Of a stretch of 64,000 nucleotides of DNA, positions 8,434-16,060 are shown one piece after another. This DNA is from [Mycobacterium] vasticus (GTDB lineage: Bacteria; Actinomycetota; Actinomycetes; Mycobacteriales; Mycobacteriaceae), in contig NZ_CP084028.1 of the NCBI RefSeq assembly GCF_020181595.1, positions 698,967 through 762,966 of the forward strand, written 5' to 3'. The notes under the pieces are model-generated. The model was not told where the DNA came from. It made no database searches and worked only from the letters and a program-made list of their open reading frames with translations. How positions within the stretch are numbered: the first letter of the stretch is position 1; the number at the start of each line of letters is the position of its first letter. The position numbers were made by a program, and so were the translations under genes.

Positions 8434-9167
8434 GACGCGATCACCGCATCCTTCTTGGCGATCTCACCTTCGACGTAGCTCACGAAACACGTAACCGCTT
8501 CCCGTAGGTAGTCTCCAATCGCAGATGCGATTCCCTTGAGCTCAGCAACGGTCACGCCATCGCTGCAGTCGACGAACGATAACGAGCCGTGTGCAAGCCC
8601 GTTGCGGCGATCCTTGACGAGCTTCAACGCGCCCATGTCGTCTCGTATGTGGCGCTTGGCAGCTTGGACGACGCTGGGAGAAATCTTCAGTCCGCACCCC
8701 ACGCGTTCGCATATCTTCTCGATGGACGAGTCGTCCCAGTTACCTCCCCCGCCCGGCTCGATCTTGAAGTCTTTGACCGGCATCTGCTGCAACAACTGCT
8801 CGCACATGTCGAGCGCCGCCCTGAGTCGCTTGTCGGGACCCAGGTCGCTATGAGTGCGCGCGATTGAGCGCACCCACTCAGTCCTGAGCTCAAGGCTAAG
8901 TTCACTCGGACGACGCTCCGCTTCTTCAACTGCCGCAACTACTGCTTCAAGACATCGGAGCACCGTAGCCTCTACCAGGTTGTAAAGCTGGAGGTACAGG
9001 CTTGAATTGAGAATCTTCTTTTGCTCAGGGGTGATCGAGGCATCGGTTCCACGGAACCGTGGAGCGCCCTCGCGAGCTGCGTCCTCGACGTTCTGCAAAA
9101 ACGACAAGTACGCGTCAATTTCCGCATATCTCTCTTCGAAGAATGGAGCTAGGTCAATTGATGGCAT
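8430..9167 (-). CDS. HEPN-domain protein, MAE_28990/MAE_18760-like predicted nuclease
   Basis: 245 residues, mostly helical. Near the C-terminus KDRRNGLAHG carries the HEPN catalytic pattern R-x4-H: Arg188, Asn189, His193. An N-terminal helical region (1-80) contains LYNLVEATVLRCLEA, typical of the MAE_28990/MAE_18760 HEPN-like families, which have been linked to restriction-modification loci. Such HEPN proteins are predicted RNases; no separate DNA nuclease motif is present in the operon. The gene overlaps DUF262 by 14 bp and the methyltransferase by 4 bp. The family call is from memory of motifs, with no alignment run. Confidence 0.78.
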   Translation of the reverse strand: MPSIDLAPFFEERYAEIDAYLSFLQNVEDAAREGAPRFRGTDASITPEQKKILNSSLYLQLYNLVEATVLRCLEAVVAAVEEAERRPSELSLELRTEWVRSIARTHSDLGPDKRLRAALDMCEQLLQQMPVKDFKIEPGGGGNWDDSSIEKICERVGCGLKISPSVVQAAKRHIRDDMGALKLVKDRRNGLAHGSLSFVDCSDGVTVAELKGIASAIGDYLREAVTCFVSYVEGEIAKKDAVIAS

Positions 9168-10236
9168 TCGCCACCAACTTGTTCTTCACGAAATCGATAC
9201 GTCCCCGTAGGCGAGCGATTGCATTCGCGCCGTCGGAACTGGTGATCTTCTGGAACTCGGGTAGGTTGATCCAAGAACTTACGGCGATTTCGTCGGCGGC
9301 GCGGTCAGCCAATTCCGGCCTTTCGGCCAAGGCGCGATCAACGCCGATCGCAATAGACTCGAACCGCGTCCGTGGCGTTGCCGTACTTCTTTCGGCCTTC
9401 CGGAATCCGAATGGAAAGTTCTGAGAAACAAAATTCAGGACAGCGTTGAATCGTTCACGATAGATTTCCGCTAACTTTGGGTCCGCCGCGAAAGCCGCGT
9501 TCATCTTCTTTGAGTACGCGAAGAGAAATTCGGAAGGTCTGTCCTTATAGTCCTCTAAACCATCGCCGTACGCAAAGAGTCTGGTGACGAGTTCCTCATA
9601 GCCGCGCTCTCTTTTCGCTTTTAAGGGCAGGGGTGCGAGTTGAGCCAGGAGTGGGGCGTTGGCAAGTTCTGTCACGACGTCGAGGAACGGGCCCTTGAGC
9701 GCCCCCCGCCGTATCTCCGCGTTTTTGGCGGTCTTGCTGCCGGTGTTGATACGCTCGAACATGTCGAGTCGAGCTGCTTCGTCGGCGTGCTCGTTTAGGA
9801 CAATGCCCCGAACGGAGCGGTTCTTGATCTTGCGTTGTCTTGATTCTGGCAGGTCATCAAACCGAAATCCCGAAAGATGCGTTAGAGGGTCGAGCTCTCC
9901 GAGCTGGAGGCCGCCGTAAACGAACTCCTCAATCGTCCGGAGTCGCTGAGAGCCGTCCACGATTTCGAGCCGTCCATCTGGCATTTCCCAAAAGAAAACA
10001 AAAGGGATGGGGAGGCCCATGATCAACGATTCAATGAAACGCGACTTGCGCCGCTCTTCCCATACATACTCTCGCTGATAGTCAGGTACGACATATTCGC
10101 CATCACGGACTTTTTGAGCAAGCAACTCAACCGAGTATTCCGTAAGGAAAAAGTCGATCCGCTTGGATTGTGCAACTATCTGCTCCTCAGCGAGTCGCAC
10201 TTGTTCAGCAGTAGGCCGCTCCTTGGGTCGCGCCAT
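9154..10236 (-). CDS. DUF262 protein (GmrS/ParB-like NTP-dependent sensor)
   Basis: 360 residues. The DUF262 signatures are PDYQREYVWEERR (51-63) and the ParB-like box EIVDGSQRLRTI (91-102). In the type IV restriction enzyme GmrSD this domain binds or hydrolyses nucleotides, while cutting is done by an HNH domain (DUF1524). Here no HNH motif is visible and the chain ends early, so the cutting role may be supplied by the HEPN partner. It is first in the operon, with a very strong ribosome site (AAAGGAGGTGG, about 6 bp before the ATG), and overlaps the HEPN gene by 14 bp. Confidence 0.87.
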   Translation of the reverse strand: MARPKERPTAEQVRLAEEQIVAQSKRIDFFLTEYSVELLAQKVRDGEYVVPDYQREYVWEERRKSRFIESLIMGLPIPFVFFWEMPDGRLEIVDGSQRLRTIEEFVYGGLQLGELDPLTHLSGFRFDDLPESRQRKIKNRSVRGIVLNEHADEAARLDMFERINTGSKTAKNAEIRRGALKGPFLDVVTELANAPLLAQLAPLPLKAKRERGYEELVTRLFAYGDGLEDYKDRPSEFLFAYSKKMNAAFAADPKLAEIYRERFNAVLNFVSQNFPFGFRKAERSTATPRTRFESIAIGVDRALAERPELADRAADEIAVSSWINLPEFQKITSSDGANAIARLRGRIDFVKNKLVANAIN

Positions 10237-10539
10237 TACTCCACCTCCTTTACGTGCGTCACCTTCGACGGCGGGCTCGCATTAGGCTACCGGGACACCC
10301 CCTCGGCCAGCCGCAATTCGTCATCGACGCGATGTGGGCGGATGACGCGGAGTCCCACCCTCGCTTGCGCCTGCTGAGGGTATCGGTCGGTTGTGACATC
10401 GCCTTACGTCCACCCGCGCTTACTTCAGGCCGGGATGGACTAGACCAGGTCAGTGGCCTGCGCTGGCGCTGAGCCACAGAGGAAGCATGTTCACGGGTGG
10501 TGCCTGCTGCTCCGGCGTTGTGGTCAGAAAGAGTGAAGC
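10237..10539. other. Intergenic region between DUF262 and rep genes
   Basis: About 300 bp without a supported gene. The minus strand should hold the promoter of the defence operon; only its ribosome site (10240-10252) is clear. It could also hold transfer or replication sites of the element, but I see no obvious iterons or long palindromes. Confidence 0.5.
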
Positions 10540-11667
10540 TTACTGAATTGCTCCAGCGAGTCGGGCCGCGAAGTTTGGCCCATCGTTGACCAGTGCGTAG
10601 CCGCCTGCCAGACCGCCATGACCGCAAAGCGTTCGTCGTCGCCGGACGTGCCGGTGTTTCACCATGCCGGTATCGCGGTCGATTCGGGGGACCAGGCGGA
10701 CCGCTGTGCGGGGGACGACGGCTGTGGGGAAGCGGCTGGCAGAGTCGCCGTACACCGCCTGGTTGCGTGACCAGCGTCGCACGATCCGGCGTGCAGCCAC
10801 GTACGCGTCCTGGGCGACCTCCACAACACCGAGAGACTTCTTAAGTCCGTACACGCCCCAGAACCGGCCCGGGCCACGGCCAGGCTGCCGCCACAATTCG
10901 GGCACTGCATGCTGATATTCCTTGTCGCCGTCTAGGTTTGGTGAAGAATGCTTGGTGAAATAGATCGCCAGCCGCTTGGGGTCGCACGCCCGCAGTCCGT
11001 TGCGTACGTCGATCGCAGTGCCGGCCAGCCGATGGCGGGCCTTCTCTTCCGGGTCGGGATGGTCGACGACCCGCGCCCACGTCTCGGACAGCCATTGGGC
11101 GAAGCCGCGACCTGAGCGGCCCGGCGACATGGGCGGTGCCATCCACAGGTGGATGTGCGGTGCGCCACGTCGCTGAAATTCCAGCTTCCAGATGTAACGA
11201 GCCGGTTCGCCGTACTCACGTTGGAATCGTTTGCGCCACAACACCATGTGGCGCTTCACGCTTGCGCCATTTGGGGCGACGATCTCCCAGTCGCCGGGGT
11301 AAGTGAGGGTGATCATTGCCGGTACTCGTCCGGATTCCACCAACGGCGTGTAGTCGAGTTCGGCGAAGGTGCGGCACATGGCGGCACGCGACTTGCGGGA
11401 CCACTCGGTGATCGAACGGCCAGCGGAGTCAGCTTCGTCACGACCGGACTTGATGCGGTCTTCTTCAACCGCCACGTCGAACCGGCGTCGATCCACCTCC
11501 CGTTCGCCTGATCGTTCGGCGCGGACGGGACTGGCCCAGCTCAGGCGGACTACGCCGGGGCCGACGGTGATCCGGAAGCGGCCGGATTCCGGTTCCACTC
11601 CACGTAGATCGCGACCGGCAGCCCAGGGCTCGGCCTGATCGAATAGCGATGCCGCCGACGTGACCAT
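10540..11667 (-). CDS. Rolling-circle replication initiator (RepSA-like)
   Basis: About 375 residues from the chosen start. A HUH motif is visible in GAPHIHLWMAPP (about residue 170), preceded by the beta-strand ITLTYPG. A candidate nucleophile Tyr lies in RLAIYFTKHSS (about residue 235). This arrangement is that of initiators of Streptomyces and mycobacterial AICEs and plasmids, which nick the origin. The frame is open back to 12102, but residues encoded there are Arg/Pro/Gly-rich and do not look protein-like. ATG 11667 (MVTSAASLFDQ) is therefore used; the start is uncertain. The gene stands apart from the transfer operon, with the cargo inserted between them. Confidence 0.83.
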   Translation of the reverse strand: MVTSAASLFDQAEPWAAGRDLRGVEPESGRFRITVGPGVVRLSWASPVRAERSGEREVDRRRFDVAVEEDRIKSGRDEADSAGRSITEWSRKSRAAMCRTFAELDYTPLVESGRVPAMITLTYPGDWEIVAPNGASVKRHMVLWRKRFQREYGEPARYIWKLEFQRRGAPHIHLWMAPPMSPGRSGRGFAQWLSETWARVVDHPDPEEKARHRLAGTAIDVRNGLRACDPKRLAIYFTKHSSPNLDGDKEYQHAVPELWRQPGRGPGRFWGVYGLKKSLGVVEVAQDAYVAARRIVRRWSRNQAVYGDSASRFPTAVVPRTAVRLVPRIDRDTGMVKHRHVRRRRTLCGHGGLAGGYALVNDGPNFAARLAGAIQ

Positions 11668-12185
11668 CTCGGGGCTGGGGAACCGCAGCCTCAGTGCATC
11701 AGCGGCCGACCAATCCGCGTCGACACCGGACTCCGCATCGTCGCGGACACTTTTGGGACATATAACAAGCCCGGGAGTCCCAGCCGGAACACGGCCTACG
11801 CCGCTCCCGCCTCCCGGCCGACTGTCGCACCCTGCGGCCTGGCGGCCTCGGGCGCTCGCGGCCTCCCGGCGTCCGCGGCTACGGCCGTGTTCCGGCTGGC
11901 TGTTCGGGTGGTGGCTGGCCCAACGGCGGGGGACCGCTGCGCCGTCGGGGGTGGCGTGACCGCCGGTCGATCCGGTGATGCGGGGCATCCGGTACCTGCT
12001 CCCCGGGGGCCCGCGGCGCGCATCACGAAGTGACGGGCCATCGGGGGAATCCCTGGTCGGGAGTGCAAGCACCGTGTCCGGTTTATGTCCGTTCGCCGGC
12101 AAGACTGAAAGCGTCAGCCCTGTTCAATGCGGCGCATACGACGTATAGAAGCAGATAAACCGCAGGTCAGTGGCCATCTCATCCA

Positions 12186-12229
12186 CCTGAAAAGCGGAAG
12201 GTCGCCGGTTCGATCCCGGCCCTGGCCAC
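12186..12229. repeat. attR core, 44-bp copy of the tRNA-Phe 3' half
   Basis: Identical to 740-783. It carries anticodon loop, T arm and acceptor 3' strand only; the bases upstream of it do not complete a tRNA. It marks the right end of the integrated element. Confidence 0.95.
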
Positions 12230-12515
12230 TCAGTTCCGATGCCGAGGCCTGACTTTCAGCTATCGGGCAATCGCCGGGCTTTCGAACAGGGCGCTTGCTG
12301 CCGTCATCGAACAGGATGAGGTGCGCGCGCTGCATGTGGGCGTGCTCGGCGAATGCGCGCAGGGTTCGTCGCTGGATTGCCGACAAGATCGTGGAACCGT
12401 AGCTGACGAAGCCAAGCGCGGATCAGCCTGGAGAATCTTTCACCCGTGGTGAAGGATTTGCCCACCCGGGACGTCGATCGGCGCGGTGACGATGGCCTGA
12501 GCGAGCTGCAACAAT
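12230..12515. other. Chromosome just right of attR, no supported gene
   Basis: On the minus strand a short frame (MSAIQRRTLRAFAEHAHMQRAH...) runs from 12386 into the attachment site, where it reads tRNA sequence. It may be a remnant of an older gene cut by integration, but nothing supports expression. Confidence 0.4.
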
Positions 12516-12541
12516 CTACTGAAACATTGGTGTTGCAGTAG
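12516..12541. repeat. Palindrome at the 3' end of the AlbA_2 gene
   Basis: Arms CTACTGAAACA (12516-12526) and TGTTGCAGTAG (12531-12541) are complementary except for one position, with a 4-nt centre TTGG. The same core ACTGNAACA/TGTTNCAGT recurs before the start of the same gene at 13948. It lies 1 bp beyond the stop codon. Confidence 0.75.
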
Positions 12542-12542
12542 A

Positions 12543-13943
12543 TCAGCGCAGGGACCACGACGCGCGGGGGTCCTTGGGCCCCTGGCCATCCCAAGCCACG
12601 AGCTCGAGCTTGCGGAGGGCCTGTAGGTGGCGAGACGCGGTCGGTCGAGCGATCCCGGCCAACTCGGCCACCTGTCCGGTGCTCATAGGGCGTCCCTCCA
12701 GGCGGAGGACGTCAAGCACCTTCCGCGCCGCACTGGACAAGCTTGCTCGGACATCCTCGGGCAGTGCGTCGGCAGACGACAGCACAAGCCGAACCGATCC
12801 GCTGCCCTGTGAGTAGATCGGGTCGGTAAGCCCGAGGGCTCGCATCTCCCCGAATATGCGCTTGATGCCTTCGCCGAGCTCTCGTGCGATGCCAAGGTCA
12901 GAGCAGACTCGGACGATCCGCGGATTGCGAGCGTAGCGGCTGATCGACAGTGGCTTGGACGGATCGGCGAGGCCTGGGAAGCGGCCTGGATTTTCGATTT
13001 CGATTCGATTCGGGAAGATCTCCACTCGGACGTGATCCCCTGCGATCGAGTAGGACCGGTGGAGTACGGCATTGACGAGTCCCTCAAGCCAGACGTCGCG
13101 CGGGATGATCGGTCGGGGCTCGAAACGGCCGCTTGGTGCGAGGGCCTGAACCTTGGGGATCCACTCTTCGATGAGCTTGGCCGCGCTCGCGATTTGTTCT
13201 GGGATGGAGCCTTCGCAGCGGACGTCCCCGCCTTCGTACAACGTCATCGCCGCGCCGGTACCGCGGTCAGTGTCGGCGTAGCGCAGCACCCGCGCTAGCG
13301 CACTCGGAAACAGTGATTGTGGTCGCTTTGCGAAGAGCAACCACCCAGCGACCGTGACCCGGCCGTCGCGGGTGAGGAGGTCACGGGCCGCGAGCATGCC
13401 TTCGGGGGTGGCTGCCCCGATGGATGCTTGATAAGCGACGACTTGTGCGCGATCGAGGTCGGCGATATCGGCGTCAACAGCGGTGCCGTCGAAAGGAGCG
13501 CTGCCGCGGTCGTACTCAAGCTCTCGACGCTGGGCATAGCCCAGTCGTCGCGACTCATCGCCAACCCGCAGGTAGACATCACCCTTGGTGGTCTCGTGGA
13601 CCTGCTCGCCAGGATCGACGCGGATTACGAGCAGCACGTGGCCGTCGCGGCTCGTGAGTTCGTTCACTGAGCAGCGGACCACCGGCACAGTGAAGTCGTG
13701 AGCCGTCTGGTGCAGCGCGTTGAGACGGCCTTCGCGAACTCCGTCTACGGCGCCGTCGTGGATTCCGACGACGACGTAGCCGCCTTCGGCGTTGGCCATC
13801 GCGACCAAGGGGACGGCCAGGTCCCTGGGGCTGATGCGCCCCGACTTGCGCTCGAACCACTGGCTCTCACGGAGGTGAACGAGCTGCTCGACCGCCTCGT
13901 CGGCCGGCAGGGCGAGTACGCGGTCGACACCGCCAGGGTGCAT
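12543..13943 (-). CDS. AlbA_2 (Schlafen-like) ATP-binding transcriptional regulator
   Basis: 466 residues from ATG 13943 (MHPGGVDRVLALP). An AlbA_2/divergent AAA-4 domain spans about 25-130 (ESQWFERKSGRI, VAMANAEGGYVVVGIHDG). A central ATP-binding C-terminal type domain holds HRSYSIAGDHVRVEIF and RNPRIVRVCSDLG. A C-terminal winged helix (STGQVAELAGIARPTASRHL) is present. Such proteins occur as regulators or defence-associated proteins. An upstream start at 14081 is open but would translate through the palindrome, so the shorter start is preferred. Palindromes at both ends suggest self-binding. Confidence 0.8.
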   Translation of the reverse strand: MHPGGVDRVLALPADEAVEQLVHLRESQWFERKSGRISPRDLAVPLVAMANAEGGYVVVGIHDGAVDGVREGRLNALHQTAHDFTVPVVRCSVNELTSRDGHVLLVIRVDPGEQVHETTKGDVYLRVGDESRRLGYAQRRELEYDRGSAPFDGTAVDADIADLDRAQVVAYQASIGAATPEGMLAARDLLTRDGRVTVAGWLLFAKRPQSLFPSALARVLRYADTDRGTGAAMTLYEGGDVRCEGSIPEQIASAAKLIEEWIPKVQALAPSGRFEPRPIIPRDVWLEGLVNAVLHRSYSIAGDHVRVEIFPNRIEIENPGRFPGLADPSKPLSISRYARNPRIVRVCSDLGIARELGEGIKRIFGEMRALGLTDPIYSQGSGSVRLVLSSADALPEDVRASLSSAARKVLDVLRLEGRPMSTGQVAELAGIARPTASRHLQALRKLELVAWDGQGPKDPRASWSLR

Positions 13944-13947
13944 GAAT

Positions 13948-13970
13948 CTACTGTAACATTGTTTCAGTAA
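13948..13970. promoter_or_regulatory. Palindromic operator directly upstream of the AlbA_2 gene
   Basis: CTACTGTAACA (13948-13958) and TGTTTCAGTAA (13960-13970) form an imperfect 23-bp palindrome centred on one base. It starts 5 bp before the ATG at 13943 and matches the copy at 12516. The position overlaps the expected ribosome site or -10 region, fitting auto-repression. Confidence 0.68.
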
Positions 13971-14178
13971 GTTACTTTCTGAGTCGTGGCCCTCCCCAGT
14001 CGAGGGATGCGGGCGAGGCAGTGCAGGGATTTGTCGTAGCGGCATGTTCATTTTTATTGAACGTAATGAGTTACTGAACACGTCGCGTGACCCACGATGA
14101 CGTGTCGAAGCAGGGCCTGACCGTCGCGGGGACGTGGACCTGGTTCAACGCGCAGCTGCGCTCGGCGAGGAGGTCCTG

Positions 14179-14370
14179 ATGGCCGGACAGCGGAACTGTG
14201 ACGCCGTGGTCACCGCGGGGCGCCTGTCCAAAGCGAACGAGTTCTTCGACGCCGCGGAACATCTCGGTGGGGAGATGCCCAACGCTGCCAGCGATCTCTA
14301 CGTGGACGCGGGTATTGCCGCCTCGGACCTGGTCGAGGCAGCCAAGCGGGCAGCGGCCGCCCGCGGGTAG
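14179..14370 (+). pseudogene. HEPN-like small protein, probably truncated
   Basis: 63 residues (RLSKANEFFDAAEHLGG; SDLYVDAGIAASD). The pattern recalls the N-terminal half of actinobacterial HEPN/toxin-antitoxin type proteins, in which the helix continues for 50-60 more residues. Here the frame becomes Ala-rich and stops. A good ribosome site (GAGGAGG) precedes the ATG. The preceding short frame ends in TGATG overlap with it and may be the tail of a lost partner gene. It could instead be an intact small protein; function unknown. Confidence 0.45.
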
Positions 14371-14625
14371 CTCGCATTTCGCCGCTTCTGCCCGGCGTCG
14401 ACGCCAGCGGACGCAGTCCCGCTGCTGCAAGGCCGCGGCGCTCGACGACGGCAGCAGATCGCCGCTGACCCTCGCCGATATGAAAGCAGCCGGTGTGGAC
14501 GTCCTGCCGCCGCCGGCGGTGCTGACCGTCCGACCCTGACTGCGTAGCCGCGGGCGTCGGTGGGCCGCGGCGAGACGACCGCGCCTCAAGGGAGGCCGGC
14601 CCCACTGCCCATAGACTTGGCGCCT

Positions 14626-15291
14626 GTGCGCCCCGGATCCCCGCAACGGACGGCCATCGTGGCCGCTGCCGCCGTGATCGCGTCCTGCGCGTTGCCGGCC
14701 ACCGCCACGGCCAGCGACAAGATCCTGCTCGGCGGCGGCGCCGGGATCTTCCTCAACGGTGACAGGCTCTGCACGCTGACCGCCATCGGCTACGACTCCG
14801 CCGACCGGCTGATCGGCTTCACCGCCGCACAATGCGGAGGTGTGGACTCACCGGTGGTCGCCGACGGCGCCGAAGACGAGGGCGTCGTGGGCACGGTGGT
14901 GGCCACCGATGATGGCTTGGGCTACGCGGTGATCGAATTCGATCAAGAGAAGGCCGCGGGCATCCGCAACTACGAAGGCTTCGCGATCAAGGGCGTCGAC
15001 CCCGATCCCGAGCACCTGCAGCAGGCCTGCAAGCTCGGCCGTGCCACCGGCGTCAACTGCTGGGACGGCGAATCCGCCGCGGTGGACGCCGAGGGCAACG
15101 AGTGGTGGCTGCCGGGCGATGACGGGGCGCCGGTCACCGTCGACGATCTGATCGTCGGCATGGTCGGTGACGCCGCCGTACCGGTGGCGCCGCTGGCGCA
15201 GCCGGGGTCGGCCGTCGTGTTGTTCGCTGCGATCGTCGACGACGTCAACGCCAAGGGCGGTCCGGGCGCCGGATTCACCCTGGCCGGCTGA
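14626..15291 (+). CDS. Secreted trypsin-fold pseudoprotease
   Basis: 221 residues with an N-terminal signal peptide (TAIVAAAAVIASCALPATATA). The fold markers of S1/chymotrypsin-like actinobacterial proteins are there, but the usual TAxHC reads TAAQC (Gln69 for His). The usual GDSGxPV reads GDDGAPV (Asp166 for Ser), and the strand DxAVI has no matching Asp. Two Cys pairs (50/70, 135/145) are kept. It should be proteolytically inactive, perhaps a binding protein of the envelope. GTG 14626 is chosen because TAGACT lies 10 bp upstream, suggesting a leaderless transcript. Confidence 0.8.
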   Translation: MRPGSPQRTAIVAAAAVIASCALPATATASDKILLGGGAGIFLNGDRLCTLTAIGYDSADRLIGFTAAQCGGVDSPVVADGAEDEGVVGTVVATDDGLGYAVIEFDQEKAAGIRNYEGFAIKGVDPDPEHLQQACKLGRATGVNCWDGESAAVDAEGNEWWLPGDDGAPVTVDDLIVGMVGDAAVPVAPLAQPGSAVVLFAAIVDDVNAKGGPGAGFTLAG

Positions 15292-15307
15292 TCAACCAAG
15301 AGCTTGG

Positions 15308-15637
15308 CTACATGCCGGCCTGATGGTCGACGTTCGGCTTCTGATCGGGACACAGGTTGCGAACCGCAACCGCCATGATCACGCCACTGCTCTCCACCGA
15401 AATCCCGCCGCCCACCAAGTAGTTGCCGACTTGATCGAACGTGGCGCCGTTTCGGTACCGGTCACAGATGTAGAGCCCCTCGCGGGCCGCCGCGTCGACA
15501 TCCAAAACCGGAATGCCGTTGTAGCGAAGGTCCCGGAAATATCCGGTGTAGTCCGGGTCGGCCTGTGCAGGGCTGCTGAAGGCGAGGGCGCCGGCGGCAA
15601 GGCCGAGCGCGGCGATCAGATGACGACGTCTGCTCAC
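15308..15637 (-). CDS. DUF732-type small secreted protein
   Basis: 109 residues. A signal peptide (RRHLIAALGLAAGALAFSS, cleavage near AQA-DP) is followed by a mature domain with the DUF732 pattern: YFRDL, EGLYICDRYRNG and two Cys (58, 96). Function unknown; the family is common in mycobacteria as small exported proteins. GTG 15637 overlaps the stop of the upstream DUF732 gene (GTGA), so the pair is one operon and likely arose by duplication. Confidence 0.82.
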   Translation of the reverse strand: MSRRRHLIAALGLAAGALAFSSPAQADPDYTGYFRDLRYNGIPVLDVDAAAREGLYICDRYRNGATFDQVGNYLVGGGISVESSGVIMAVAVRNLCPDQKPNVDHQAGM

Positions 15638-15966
15638 GGCCGCAACGTCTCCGGGCAGATCTCCGACTGCGCCGCGGCGATCTGAACGTCGGCGGCCTCG
15701 GGGCTGTAGTAGAAGGTGTTGGTCAGCTGGCGCACCAGGTCGCCGGGGGAGATACCGGACCGGTAGGTGCCGGTGTGGCCGTACATCCGCAATTGGGCGC
15801 AGATGTAGTGCCCCGAGGACACCTTCACCCGATCGGCGACCGGGATCGCCACCCCGGACGAGTTGACGCGCGCCAGGTAGCTGGCGTCGTCGGCGTGGGC
15901 GGCGGGCGCGACGGTCAACGCTGCGACGGCCAATAGCGGTGCGGCAATCTGGACTGTCAGATGCAT
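15634..15966 (-). CDS. DUF732-type small secreted protein
   Basis: 110 residues. The signal peptide (TVQIAAPLLAVAALTVAPAAHA) precedes a mature domain with YLARVNSSGV, GHYICAQLRMYG and a final Cys near EICPE, like the downstream paralogue. ATG 15966 is used because the frame further upstream overlaps the divergent SRPBCC gene and lacks a signal peptide at its start. It is divergent from 16061 with about 95 bp between. Function unknown. Confidence 0.82.
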   Translation of the reverse strand: MHLTVQIAAPLLAVAALTVAPAAHADDASYLARVNSSGVAIPVADRVKVSSGHYICAQLRMYGHTGTYRSGISPGDLVRQLTNTFYYSPEAADVQIAAAQSEICPETLRP

Positions 15967-16060
15967 GGTCCCCATCGTGCCACTGCCGCCGGCGCGGCGA
16001 CACGATACGGTCCGGAGCAAATCCCCGCGCAGCCCCGCGCGCGTGGCTATCGTGCCAGCC

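Larger units (their letters stand above)
740..12229. mobile_element. AICE-type integrative element in tRNA-Phe
   Basis: The element is bounded by a 44-bp perfect repeat of the tRNA-Phe 3' half, with the integrase reading toward the tRNA end. The backbone genes are int, xis, an FtsK/TraSA-like translocase, a Pra-like activator, a GntR/KorSA-like repressor, a Nudix protein and a RepSA-like initiator. This is the gene set of actinomycete integrative and conjugative elements such as pSAM2, which move double-stranded DNA with one FtsK-type protein and no relaxase. The cargo (5.9-10.2 kb) is a DinB protein, a SAM methyltransferase and a DUF262/HEPN/cytosine-methyltransferase operon, and it looks less GC-rich than the flanks. 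The repeat-to-repeat offset is 11446 bp. All backbone genes look intact, so mobility is plausible but untested. Confidence 0.92.

Noticed and set aside
11668..12102. N-terminal extension of the replication initiator
   Set aside because: The encoded residues are Arg/Pro/Gly-rich with no family likeness; a real start may still lie slightly upstream of 11667.
12114..12386. Minus-strand frame with GRDRTGDLPLF
   Set aside because: That peptide is translated tRNA-Phe sequence from the attachment copy; such predicted proteins are artefacts.
12230..12515. A second mobile element right of attR
   Set aside because: No integrase, terminal repeats or transposase motifs; the AlbA_2 gene alone does not show mobility.
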